Shown here in pieces: positions 7,127-13,762 of a stretch of 15,000 nucleotides of DNA; within the stretch, counting starts at the first letter, position 1, and every line of letters starts with the position of its first letter. A program made the translations under genes and the position numbers. The DNA lies in NCBI GenBank assembly GCA_046316025.1, contig JBKCXU010000114.1, positions 1 to 15,000 of the forward strand. The letters run 5' to 3'. This DNA is from JAJTHJ01 sp046316025 (GTDB taxonomy: Bacteria > Pseudomonadota > Gammaproteobacteria > Burkholderiales > Burkholderiaceae_F). The notes under the pieces were generated by a model, which searched no databases, had not been told where the DNA came from, and saw only the letters and a list, made by a program, of their open reading frames with translations.

Positions 7127-7867
7127 ATGACGATCCGTGCCAGCGGCGTAGGTGGGTGGGGGCGGGCAAGTCTGGGCATCGTCGCAGTGGCCGCCGTCCT
7201 GCTGCTGTTCAGCAGCCAGGCGGTTGCTCAGGGGGCCTCGCGCAACTTGGCCCCCGGCTTCAGCGCCCTACCCAAGAATGCGACCTTGCTGATTGCTCCT
7301 CCGGACGTCGAGTTGTTTTCCGTGAGCGCCGGGGGCGTGCTGGAGCCGCGGGCGGACTGGACCGCCGCCGCCCAGAAGCACATGAAGGAAGCGCTGGAAA
7401 AGTTTCACGAGCAAAACGACCTGAAGGTCGTGCATCTGAGCGACAAGGACGCCGATGACAACGGCGAGTTGCTGAGCCTGTACGCGGCGGTGGCCCGCTC
7501 GATTTCCCTGCACCACGCCGGCCCGGCGGCAATCCCGTTGCCGACGAAGGAGGGCAAGCTCGAGTGGAGTTTTGGCGACGCGATGCGGCCCCTGCAGGAC
7601 AAGTCGGGCGCGCGTTACGCGCTGTTTACCTTCATTCGCGACAGCTACACCAGTGCCGAACGGGTGGCGGTGATCGTCGTGATGGCAGTGCTGGGGGTCG
7701 GCGTCGGCGGCGGGGCGCAGGTGGGCTATGCCTCGTTGGTCGACCTCGAAACGGGCCAGGTGCTGTGGTTCAACCAGCTGTTCCGCGCTTCGGGCGACAT
7801 GCGCGAACCCGAGAAGGCTGCCGAGACCGTTGGAGTGCTGCTGTCCCAGTTCCCGGCGGGCAAATGA
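7127..7867 (+). CDS. Exported protein of unknown function, first gene of M48 operon
   Basis: A 246-residue protein I do not assign to a named family. It has a signal peptide (residues 1-34, hydrophobic core LGIVAVAAVLLLF, likely cut after AVA). The mature part starts with NATLLIAPPDVELFSVSAGG (51-70), then a helix (AAAQKHMKEALEKFHEQN), VVHLSDKD, and a helical stretch. Near the end come a glycine/valine-rich hydrophobic run (179-199, VAVIVVMAVLGVGVGGGAQV) and a β-strand-like block VDLETGQVLWFNQLFR. The order strand-helix-strand and the 'GQVLWFN...GDMREPEKA...VGVLLSQFP' ending recall periplasmic lipoproteins of the TolB-N/CsgG-like fold, but this is structural analogy only. The hydrophobic run could be a second membrane segment or a buried strand. 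GAGAGGGG precedes ATG 7127, which overlaps nothing upstream; its stop overlaps the protease start by ATGA. The very long frame upstream (from 2981) is open only by chance. Confidence 0.8.
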   Translation: MTIRASGVGGWGRASLGIVAVAAVLLLFSSQAVAQGASRNLAPGFSALPKNATLLIAPPDVELFSVSAGGVLEPRADWTAAAQKHMKEALEKFHEQNDLKVVHLSDKDADDNGELLSLYAAVARSISLHHAGPAAIPLPTKEGKLEWSFGDAMRPLQDKSGARYALFTFIRDSYTSAERVAVIVVMAVLGVGVGGGAQVGYASLVDLETGQVLWFNQLFRASGDMREPEKAAETVGVLLSQFPAGK

Positions 7868-9024
7868 AGCGTCGCCCCTTCTTGATGTGGGGCTGTGCGC
7901 ACTGCGCGCTGTTGGCAGCGAGTGCGGCGCGCGCGCAGGTGACCCCGCCCGCGGCGTGGACGCAGCCGCCGCGGTTCGCGGCCCCCCACCCCGGCAGCGA
8001 CGAAGGTGGCCTCTGGGCGCAAATGGCGCGCGAGGAGCAGCGGCTGCGGCGCGGGGCAAGCGTGATCCGCGATCCCAAGCTCGACGCTTACCTCAAGGCC
8101 GTGTCCTGCCGGCTGGTCGGCGACCATTGCGAGGATTTGCGCGTCTATGCAGTGCGCACCCCGCTGTTTAACGCCGTAATGGCGCCCAATGGGATGATGC
8201 AAATCTGGTCGGGCCTGTTGTTGCGGGTCGAAAACGAAGCGCAACTGGCCACCATCGTCGGTCACGAGGCGGGACATTATTTGCAGCGTCACTCGGTAGA
8301 GCGTCTGCGCGATGCCAAATCGCGCAGTGCGGCCATGACCTTCTTTGCCGCCTTTGGGCTGGTCGGTGCGTTGGCGCAGTTGCTGGCGGTGGCCGGCCTG
8401 TATTCGTATTCGCGCGACCAGGAGCGCGAGGCCGACCGGGTGGGCCTTGTCCTGATGCAGCGCGCCGGCTACGACACGCGCGAAGCGGCCAAGGTGTGGG
8501 ACAACCTGCTCGACGAACTGAAGGCGCGGCCGGGTGCGGACCCGGAGAAGGACTCGATCCTGTTCGCGACCCACCCCGGCATCGCCGAGCGGCGCGATGC
8601 GCTCGTGCAGATGGCGCAGCCCGACGGCGAAGTCGGCGAGGCGGCGCTGCGCGAGGCGCTCAAGCCGGCGCAACCGATGCTGCTCGCCGACGAGTTGGCC
8701 CGCGGGCAGTACGACCAGACGATCGCCCTGCTCGATCGGCTGGTGGCGCGCGAGCCGCAGCGCGCCGATTTGCGCTATACGCGCGGCGAGGCGCGGCGTC
8801 TGCGCGCCGACGGCAACGATGTGATGCTGGCGGTGGACGACTTCAAGCAGACCATCGCGCTGGCGGAACCGCCGCCGGCCGTGTACCGCTCGCTCGGTCT
8901 CGTGTATCGCGACCAGCGACAGCGCGACGCGGCTGTGCAGTCCTTTAGCCGTTACCTGGAACTGGCGCCCGATGCCGCGGACGCCGGCATGATCAAGTCT
9001 TACCTCGAAGAGCTGCCCTCATGA
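7864..9024 (+). CDS. Periplasmic M48 zinc metalloprotease with TPR-like repeats
   Basis: A 386-residue exported protease of the M48 family. Signal peptide MKRRPFLMWGCAHC...ARA (cleavage about residue 24) is followed by the M48 fold: a lead-in LDAYLKAVSCRLVGDH, the FNAVMAPNGMMQIWSGLL strand region (102-119), the zinc motif HEAGH (His134, Glu135, His138), and the third ligand in QEREADRVG (Glu189). The ATHPGIAERRDAL segment (His237, Arg243) is also conserved. From about 270 it has two or three TPR-like helix pairs (LARGQYDQTIALLDRLVAREP; AVYRSLGLVYRDQRQRDAAV). The layout recalls BepA/YfgC, a periplasmic M48-TPR protease in outer-membrane protein quality control, but it is shorter (BepA is about 490 residues), so the name is not used. 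It starts with ATGA overlap after the preceding gene and ends with ATGA overlap into the next. Confidence 0.93.
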   Translation: MKRRPFLMWGCAHCALLAASAARAQVTPPAAWTQPPRFAAPHPGSDEGGLWAQMAREEQRLRRGASVIRDPKLDAYLKAVSCRLVGDHCEDLRVYAVRTPLFNAVMAPNGMMQIWSGLLLRVENEAQLATIVGHEAGHYLQRHSVERLRDAKSRSAAMTFFAAFGLVGALAQLLAVAGLYSYSRDQEREADRVGLVLMQRAGYDTREAAKVWDNLLDELKARPGADPEKDSILFATHPGIAERRDALVQMAQPDGEVGEAALREALKPAQPMLLADELARGQYDQTIALLDRLVAREPQRADLRYTRGEARRLRADGNDVMLAVDDFKQTIALAEPPPAVYRSLGLVYRDQRQRDAAVQSFSRYLELAPDAADAGMIKSYLEELPS

Positions 9025-9614
9025 AAGCGACAATCCACTTGTCCCGGGTTTTGCTGTTGGCGCTGGTTTTGGCATTAGCGGGTTGCGCGACGATCAGCAA
9101 GGTCGAGCGCGGCCAGCAGGTCGTCAAGGACCGCCTGGTCGTCCAGTTGGATGGGCCTTGGAACCAGTTCGACGGCACGCTCGCCGGGACGTGGCCGACC
9201 TGGACGGTGGAAGGGCAGACGGTCGACCGGCTGGTGTTTGTGGTCGGCCTCAAGGATGGCGGCGAACTGGCCCCGCCGCTGCCCGGAGCCAAGGATCAGC
9301 GCCCGCTCACCTTCCGCGCCAACATGCAGCCGCACGAGATCGTGGCGCTGTACCAGGCGTTTCTGACGCGCGACGGCTCGACCTTCACGCTGGACAAACT
9401 GGAGCCCGTCCGCTTTCTCGAAGGCAGCGGGTTCCGCTTCCGCTTCAGCGTCGTGCGGCGCTTCGATGACGTGCGCATCTCCGGCATGGGCTATGCCGCG
9501 GTGCGGGGCGGCGAACTGTTTGCCATCGTCTACTCGGCGCCGCGCCTGGGCTTCTTTCCGCGCTACGAAGCGCAAATCGACAAAATGGCGCAGTCGGCGC
9601 GGCTGCGCGGCTGA
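9021..9614 (+). CDS. Lipoprotein of unknown function, third gene of M48 operon
   Basis: A 197-residue predicted lipoprotein: positively charged start, hydrophobic run LLLALVLALAG and a lipobox LAGC with Cys22. The mature part is mostly β-like (VVQLDGPWNQF, WTVEGQTVDRLVFVVGL, RFRFSVVRRFDDVRISGMGYAAVRGGELFAIVYSAP). It has no motif I can name. It may be an outer-membrane lipoprotein working with the protease encoded immediately upstream; the ATGA overlap (9021-9024) suggests balanced synthesis with it. The gene ends 18 bases before the convergent Asp-box lipoprotein stop, so no terminator of normal length fits between them. Confidence 0.83.
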   Translation: MKATIHLSRVLLLALVLALAGCATISKVERGQQVVKDRLVVQLDGPWNQFDGTLAGTWPTWTVEGQTVDRLVFVVGLKDGGELAPPLPGAKDQRPLTFRANMQPHEIVALYQAFLTRDGSTFTLDKLEPVRFLEGSGFRFRFSVVRRFDDVRISGMGYAAVRGGELFAIVYSAPRLGFFPRYEAQIDKMAQSARLRG

Positions 9615-9632
9615 CGGGGACCGCGGCTGCGC

Positions 9633-11201
9633 TCAGCGGGGCGACTCGCGCAGGATGCGCACGTTGCGTTCGACGCTAGCGCCGACGCGCGCCGCGAATT
9701 GCGCGCTCGGTGCCGTGGTTGCCTGCGGCACGGCGGCGAAGCGGGCGGCCGGGATCGCGCCGGCCACGTTGCGGCGGAACACATCGGTGCGATTGGCCGC
9801 GCCGTCGCGCGTGGTCTGTGCAAAGAACGCGAGCACGCCGCTGGGGCTGGCCGTGAGGCCCTGATAGTCGCCGAGGAAGAGCCCGCCGGCGTCGGGCGCC
9901 AGCGCCAGGTCGAAGGGGCCGGCCAGCCGTGCCTCGCTCCAGGTGGCGCCGGCGTCGGTGGAGCGCAGCATCCAGTAGTCGGTGGGCAGCGAGGCCGTGT
10001 CGGCAGTGTTGCTGCGCAGATCGTAGTGACTGACGGCGACCAAGCCGTCGTCGCGCACGGCGACCTGCGGCGTAAACGCGGCCACGGTCGGGTCGCGGTT
10101 GACGCGCACCGGCACGCTCCAGGTCAGGCCGGCATCGGTGGACTTGGCGAGCAGGATCGCGTCGATCCGGCCATCGCTGCCGCGCGCGTCCTGCCAGACG
10201 ACGTAGATCGAGTTGTTCGGCCCGGCGGCGGCCTGCGCCAGGATCGAGCCGTCGCGCACGGTGCGCGACGCCACCTCGGGGTCGCGCGTGCCCACGGCCA
10301 GCAAGTCGGCGATCTTGATCGGCGCCGACCAGTTGGTGCCGCGGTCGGTGGAGCGGATCGCCATCACCTCGCTGCGGCCGCGGACGATGCGAGTGAACAC
10401 GTTGACGAGCGTCCCGTCGCTCGCCACCACGATCAGGTTGCCGATCGTCTGCGCGTTGCTGCCGGGGTCGTAGATTGCGCGCGCCGGCTCCCAGGTAGTG
10501 CCGCCGTCGGTGGTGCGGGCAAAGAGCGCGGGGCCGGTGGCGCCGGGGCCTAGGCGGTCCCACACGGCATAGAGGAAGCGGGCGTCGCTGCGGTCGGCCG
10601 TCAGCGTGTTCTTGTCGTTGAAGAAGCTCGCGCCGCTGTCGCGGATCAGCGTGGCCGGCGCGCTCCAACTGCGGCCGCCGTCGGTGGAGCGGGCGACCAG
10701 CATCGCGGTGACCTGCGTGCTGCCGCTGCCGGACAACGAAAGCGCCATCGCATAAGCGGTGCCGTCGGCGGCGAAGGCGACCCAGGGGTCGGTGGTGCGT
10801 TCGTAGTCGCCGCCGTTGGCCACCGTGCCGCCGGTGCAACGCGAAAACGCCGGCGTGCTGCGCGTCCAGGTGCCGCCGCCGTCGGTGGAAACTGCGGCGA
10901 GCACGCCCTGCGCGCCGCCGTTGGACCAGCGGTTCTGCTGCCAGGCGCCGACCATCCGCAGCGGATTGGTCGGGTCGGTGGCGACTTGCGGTTCGACCTC
11001 GGTTTCCGGATAGAGCGTGCCGCTGGCCGGCACGCCGTCGCAGCCCGGGGCGAAAGCGGCGGTGGCCGAGACGCGGTCGGCCGGATCGGGCGTGGGGAAC
11101 TCCAGCGTCGATGGCGGTGGAGGCGGCGGCTCGCTGCCGCCGCCGCAGGCGGCGAGCGTGGCGGCGAGGCAGGCGGCAAACAGCAGTCGGGTCGAACGCA
11201 T
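9633..11201 (-). CDS. Lipoprotein with sialidase-like Asp-box β-propeller
   Basis: A 522-residue predicted lipoprotein: signal peptide with lipobox LAAC (Cys19), then a Gly/Ser/Pro linker, then a propeller domain carrying six Asp-boxes: STDGGGTW (105-112), STDGGRSW (172), TTDGGTTW (230), STDRGTNW (284), STDAGLTW (354), STDAGATW (414). Such repeats (S-x-D-x-G-x-T-W) mark the sialidase/BNR fold. They are structural elements and do not prove sialidase activity: I cannot identify the arginine triad or nucleophilic Tyr/Glu pair with confidence. Function is therefore unknown; carbohydrate-active or adhesive roles at the outer membrane are plausible. The DNA around the boxes shows near-repeats of a CCGTCGGTGGAGCG-like block, reflecting the protein repeats. 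ATG 11201 begins the signal peptide but has no strong ribosome site. Confidence 0.9.
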   Translation of the reverse strand: MRSTRLLFAACLAATLAACGGGSEPPPPPPSTLEFPTPDPADRVSATAAFAPGCDGVPASGTLYPETEVEPQVATDPTNPLRMVGAWQQNRWSNGGAQGVLAAVSTDGGGTWTRSTPAFSRCTGGTVANGGDYERTTDPWVAFAADGTAYAMALSLSGSGSTQVTAMLVARSTDGGRSWSAPATLIRDSGASFFNDKNTLTADRSDARFLYAVWDRLGPGATGPALFARTTDGGTTWEPARAIYDPGSNAQTIGNLIVVASDGTLVNVFTRIVRGRSEVMAIRSTDRGTNWSAPIKIADLLAVGTRDPEVASRTVRDGSILAQAAAGPNNSIYVVWQDARGSDGRIDAILLAKSTDAGLTWSVPVRVNRDPTVAAFTPQVAVRDDGLVAVSHYDLRSNTADTASLPTDYWMLRSTDAGATWSEARLAGPFDLALAPDAGGLFLGDYQGLTASPSGVLAFFAQTTRDGAANRTDVFRRNVAGAIPAARFAAVPQATTAPSAQFAARVGASVERNVRILRESPR

Positions 11202-11258
11202 GGCAATCGCTGCGAGATGGCGGGCAGCCGCACAATGCCCCGCCGCGGCTTGGCTGTC

Positions 11259-11264
11259 TACACT
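11259..11264 (+). promoter_or_regulatory. Possible -10 hexamer of a leaderless promoter
   Basis: TACACT lies 8 bases before the ATG at 11273, and no Shine-Dalgarno sequence precedes it. As at 781-786, a start site at or within a base or two of the ATG would follow. No -35 hexamer is evident. Confidence 0.3.
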
Positions 11265-11272
11265 GCGCCGCG

Positions 11273-11887
11273 ATGATCGAGTCCAAGCCTGCCGGCAGCC
11301 CGCACAGCGCGTTCGAGGACGCGCAGGCGCTCATCACCGGCACGGCGTTCGTCGCGCTTGGGGTCGCGCTGTACGCGCAGGCCGGGTTGCTCACCGGCGG
11401 CACGGCGGGCATTGCGCTGCTGGTGCACTACGCCAGCGGCTGGCCGTTCGGGGCGGTGTTCTTCGTGCTCAACCTGCCCTTCGTCTGGCTGGCGGTGCGC
11501 ACGCTGGGCTGGCCGTTCACGCTGAAGACCCTTGCCGCCGTGGCGTTCCTGTCGCTGCTGGCCGAGGCGACGCGCCAATGGGTTCGGTTTGCGCAACTGC
11601 AACCGGTCTACGCCGCCGTAATCGGCGGCGGCCTGATGGGCGCGGGGCTGCTGATGCTGTTCCGCCACAAGGCCAGCCTGGGCGGCGTCAACGTGCTGGT
11701 GCTCTACCTGCAACAACACCGCGGCCTGCGCGCCGGCAAGGTGCAGATGGCGATCGACTGCGCGATCGTGCTCGCCTCGTTTGCGTTGGTCCCGGTGGAG
11801 AAGATCGCGCTGTCGGTGCTGGGCGCGGTGGCGCTCAACCTCGTGCTGGCGATCAACCACAAGCCGGGGCGGTACATGGGGGTGTGA
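11273..11887 (+). CDS. YitT family inner-membrane protein
   Basis: A 204-residue membrane protein with about five hydrophobic segments: ALITGTAFVALGVALYAQAG, the LLTGGTAGIALLVHYASG block (a family signature with the TGGTAGIA glycine loop), FGAVFFVLNLPFVWLA, VIGGGLMGAGLLMLFRHKASLGGVNVLVLYLQ, and the C-terminal AIVLASFALVPV / LGAVALNLVLAINH. These match the YitT (DUF161) membrane family, for which no transport substrate is established. Length and the TGG loop fit. The ATG at 11273 is chosen because the longer upstream frame encodes an Arg-rich stretch overlapping the divergent lipoprotein gene. The 3' end overlaps the convergent mnmA by 35 bases. Confidence 0.88.
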   Translation: MIESKPAGSPHSAFEDAQALITGTAFVALGVALYAQAGLLTGGTAGIALLVHYASGWPFGAVFFVLNLPFVWLAVRTLGWPFTLKTLAAVAFLSLLAEATRQWVRFAQLQPVYAAVIGGGLMGAGLLMLFRHKASLGGVNVLVLYLQQHRGLRAGKVQMAIDCAIVLASFALVPVEKIALSVLGAVALNLVLAINHKPGRYMGV

Positions 11888-12992
11888 GCGCGGCTTCGGT
11901 CGCGGCGATGATGCCGCCACCGAGACACACCTCGCCGTCGTACAGCACCGCCGACTGCCCCGGGGTCACCGCCCATTGGTCTTCGTCGAACGCGAGCTGG
12001 AATCCGCCGTCGTTCACCGCCGTCACCGTGCACTCGGCATCGCGCTGCCGGTAGCGCGTCTTGGCCGACAGACGCTTGCCGGGTGCCGGCGCAGCGCCGG
12101 CACCCCATGCCGCATCCTGCGCGACGAGTTCTCGCGCCAGCAGCCACGGATGGTCGTGGCCCTGCACCACCCACAGCGTGTTGCTCGCCATGTCCTTGCG
12201 CGCGACAAACCACGGCGCGCCGCTGCCCGCGCGCAACCCGCCCACGCCGATGCCCTTGCGCTGGCCGAGCGTGTAGAAAGCCAGGCCCACGTGCTCGCCC
12301 AGCACGCGGCCACCGGGTTCCTTGATCTGCCCTGGCTGGGTGGGCAGGTAGCGATTGAGAAACTCCCGGAACGGCCGCTCGCCGATGAAGCAGATGCCGG
12401 TCGAGTCCTTCTTCCGTGCGTTGGGCAGGCCGATCTCGGCGGCAATCCGGCGCACCTCGGTCTTGCGCAGCTCGCCGACCGGGAAGAGCGTGCGCGCAAG
12501 TTGCGCCTGCGTTAACCGGTGCAGGAAGTAGCTTTGATCCTTGTCCGGGTCCAGCCCGCGCAGCAGTTCGACGCGGCCGTCGGCAGTGCGGACCCGCGCG
12601 TAGTGGCCGGTGGCGATTCGCTGCGCGCCGAGCGCCAGCGCGTGGTCGAGAAAGGCCTTGAACTTGATCTCGGCGTTGCACAGCACGTCCGGGTTGGGCG
12701 TGCGGCCGGCAGAGTATTCGCGCAGGAATTCGGCAAAAACGCGATCCTTGTACTCGGCGGCGAAGTTCACCGCTTCGATATCGATGCCGAGCACGTCGGC
12801 CACGGCGGCGGCGTCGAGCCAGTCCTGCCGGGTGGAGCAGTACTCGTCGTCGTCGTCGTCCTCCCAGTTCTTCATGAACAGGCCGACGACTTCAAAGCCC
12901 TGCCGCTTGAGCAGATAGGCGGCGACCGCGGAGTCCACGCCACCGGACAAGCCGACGACGATGCGAATGTGGGTGCCGGTTGCGGCAGCCAT
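11853..12992 (-). CDS. mnmA: tRNA-specific 2-thiouridylase MnmA
   Basis: A 379-residue cytoplasmic enzyme that thiolates U34 in the wobble position of tRNA Lys, Glu and Gln, using ATP and a persulfide sulphur. All landmarks are visible: PP-loop SGGVDS (16-21), LFMKNWEDDD (38-47), catalytic Cys105 (PDVLCNAEIKF), ATGHYAR, KDQSYFLHRL, second catalytic Cys201 (STGICFIGERPF), the YTLGQRKGIGVGG block (240-252) and the C-terminal β-domain ending GEVCLGGGII. It is about ten residues longer than E. coli MnmA; the extra tail (about 365-379) is encoded where the gene overlaps yitT on the opposite strand. It follows the nudJ-like gene by 9 bases and probably shares its transcript; the GGTGGGGG that could act as ribosome site lies in the repeat sequence. 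Confidence 0.97.
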   Translation of the reverse strand: MAAATGTHIRIVVGLSGGVDSAVAAYLLKRQGFEVVGLFMKNWEDDDDDEYCSTRQDWLDAAAVADVLGIDIEAVNFAAEYKDRVFAEFLREYSAGRTPNPDVLCNAEIKFKAFLDHALALGAQRIATGHYARVRTADGRVELLRGLDPDKDQSYFLHRLTQAQLARTLFPVGELRKTEVRRIAAEIGLPNARKKDSTGICFIGERPFREFLNRYLPTQPGQIKEPGGRVLGEHVGLAFYTLGQRKGIGVGGLRAGSGAPWFVARKDMASNTLWVVQGHDHPWLLARELVAQDAAWGAGAAPAPGKRLSAKTRYRQRDAECTVTAVNDGGFQLAFDEDQWAVTPGQSAVLYDGEVCLGGGIIAATEAALTPPCTAPACG

Positions 12993-13186
12993 GCCCCCAC
13001 CCTAGCCCTCCCCCGCAAGCGGGGGAGGGAAAATCGATTGAGACTCCGGTGCAAGCGGGGGAGGGGATGTCGATTGAGACTCCCGTGCAAGCGGGGGAGG
13101 GGCTATCGATTGAGGCTCCATCGCGGGCAGCGGAGCGGATCGCTTGACTCCCTCCCCCGCTTGCGGGGGAGGGCCGGGGTGGGGGC
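12993..13186. repeat. Composite GC-rich inverted-repeat element at the nudJ–mnmA junction
   Basis: Two 37-base copies of one sequence lie in opposite orientation at 12993-13029 and 13150-13186, differing at two bases. Each contains a perfect hairpin (CCCTCCCCCGC, two-base loop, GCGGGGGAGGG in the left copy, 13006-13029) and a GGGTGGGGGC tail. Between them, 13030-13149 holds a 36-base unit repeated in tandem (TCGATTGAG starts at 13034, 13070 and 13106; the third unit is degraded). Similar GC-rich palindromes occur widely as intergenic repeats in betaproteobacteria, as I recall. Here the sequence is read in frame by the upstream gene and supplies its stop codon (TAG, 13004-13002). Confidence 0.85.
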
Positions 13187-13658
13187 GCGGCGCGTCGAGC
13201 GCCGATGCGTCGACCGCGACCAACTCCAGCGGATACCGCCGGCCCGCGAGGTAGTCCTCCACGCAGCGCATCACCAGCACGCTGCGGTGCTGCGCGCTGC
13301 GGGCGCGCAACTCGTCGGCGGTCAGCCACAGCGTGCGCACGATGCCGCGGTCGAGCCGCTGCGGCAGCCGCGCACCGAGGTTGCCGCCGAAAGCGAAGCG
13401 CAAATAGGTTTGCGCTCCGCGCGCGTTTTCCGTCCGCGCCAGATAGGCGCCCAACAGATACTGCGGGGTGAAGGCGTGTGCGGTTTCTTCCAGTACCTCG
13501 CGCGCGCAGGCCTCGGCGAGGCTCTCGCCACGCTCCAGATGGCCGGCCGGCTGGTTGAGCTTCAGGCCCTCGGGCGTGCGCTCCTCGACCAGCAGGAAGC
13601 GACCGTCGCGCTCGACGACGGCGGCGACGGTGACGGCAGGTTTCCAGCGTGTGCGCAT
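13002..13658 (-). CDS. nudJ: NUDIX hydrolase, NudJ-like, with repeat-encoded tail
   Basis: A 218-residue NUDIX phosphohydrolase. It begins WKPAVTVAAVVERDGRFLLVEERT and contains the Nudix box from Gly39 to about residue 60 (GHLERGESLAEACAREVLEE), with the metal-binding REVLEE glutamates; the usual glycine after EE is alanine, as in several NudJ relatives as I recall. NudJ of E. coli is a nucleoside diphosphate/triphosphate and HMP-PP phosphatase adjacent to mnmA, and the same nudJ–mnmA order is seen here. Residues 1-157 give the expected 150-residue length. The last 60 residues are encoded by GC-rich repeats (PHPGPPPQAGEG, then 12-residue units such as PPPLARESQSTS) and are probably not part of the fold. 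I chose ATG 13658 because relatives begin just before WKP; a frame from 13709 adds a proline-rich leader. Confidence 0.9.
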   Translation of the reverse strand: MRTRWKPAVTVAAVVERDGRFLLVEERTPEGLKLNQPAGHLERGESLAEACAREVLEETAHAFTPQYLLGAYLARTENARGAQTYLRFAFGGNLGARLPQRLDRGIVRTLWLTADELRARSAQHRSVLVMRCVEDYLAGRRYPLELVAVDASALDAPRPHPGPPPQAGEGVKRSAPLPAMEPQSIAPPPLARESQSTSPPPLAPESQSIFPPPLAGEG

Positions 13659-13722
13659 CGGTGGCGGGGGCGGAAGCGCAGCGGCGCTTTCGCGTAAGCT
13701 TGCGCGCATTTTAGAGAGGCGT

Positions 13723-13734
13723 GCCCGCGCGGGC
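13723..13734. repeat. Perfect 12-base palindrome upstream of pntAA
   Basis: GCCCGCGCGGGC lies in the 104-base gap between the divergent nudJ and pntAA starts, 28 bases before the pntAA ATG. It could be a regulator site or a hairpin in the pntAA leader, but palindromes of C and G are common in such GC-rich DNA. Confidence 0.25.
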
Positions 13735-13762
13735 CGCCTTCACAAGAGCAGGAGAACCTCCC

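Noticed and set aside
2981..7867. A plus-strand reading frame of 1,628 codons that could be taken as a giant gene.
   Set aside because: Most of it is antisense to the secreted protein and the aminopeptidase and out of frame with the protease gene. Its translation before 7127 is Arg/Ala/Gly-rich without domains, typical of GC-rich third-position bias. Only its last 246 codons (from 7127) form a plausible protein with a signal peptide and ribosome site.
7864..9024. Naming the M48 protease bepA.
   Set aside because: It is about 100 residues shorter than BepA and lies in a different operon context.
9633..11201. Calling the Asp-box lipoprotein an active sialidase.
   Set aside because: Asp-boxes are structural; the arginine triad and nucleophile could not be placed by reading alone.
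9676..11412. A 578-codon minus-strand frame overlapping the Asp-box lipoprotein.
   Set aside because: It is the +1 or +2 shadow of the lipoprotein gene, Arg-rich and without motifs, whereas the lipoprotein frame shows a lipobox and six Asp-boxes.
13030..13149. A possible CRISPR array because of the 36-base repeat period.
   Set aside because: The 36 bases are the complete tandem unit with no unique spacers between them, only two or three units exist, and no cas gene is nearby.
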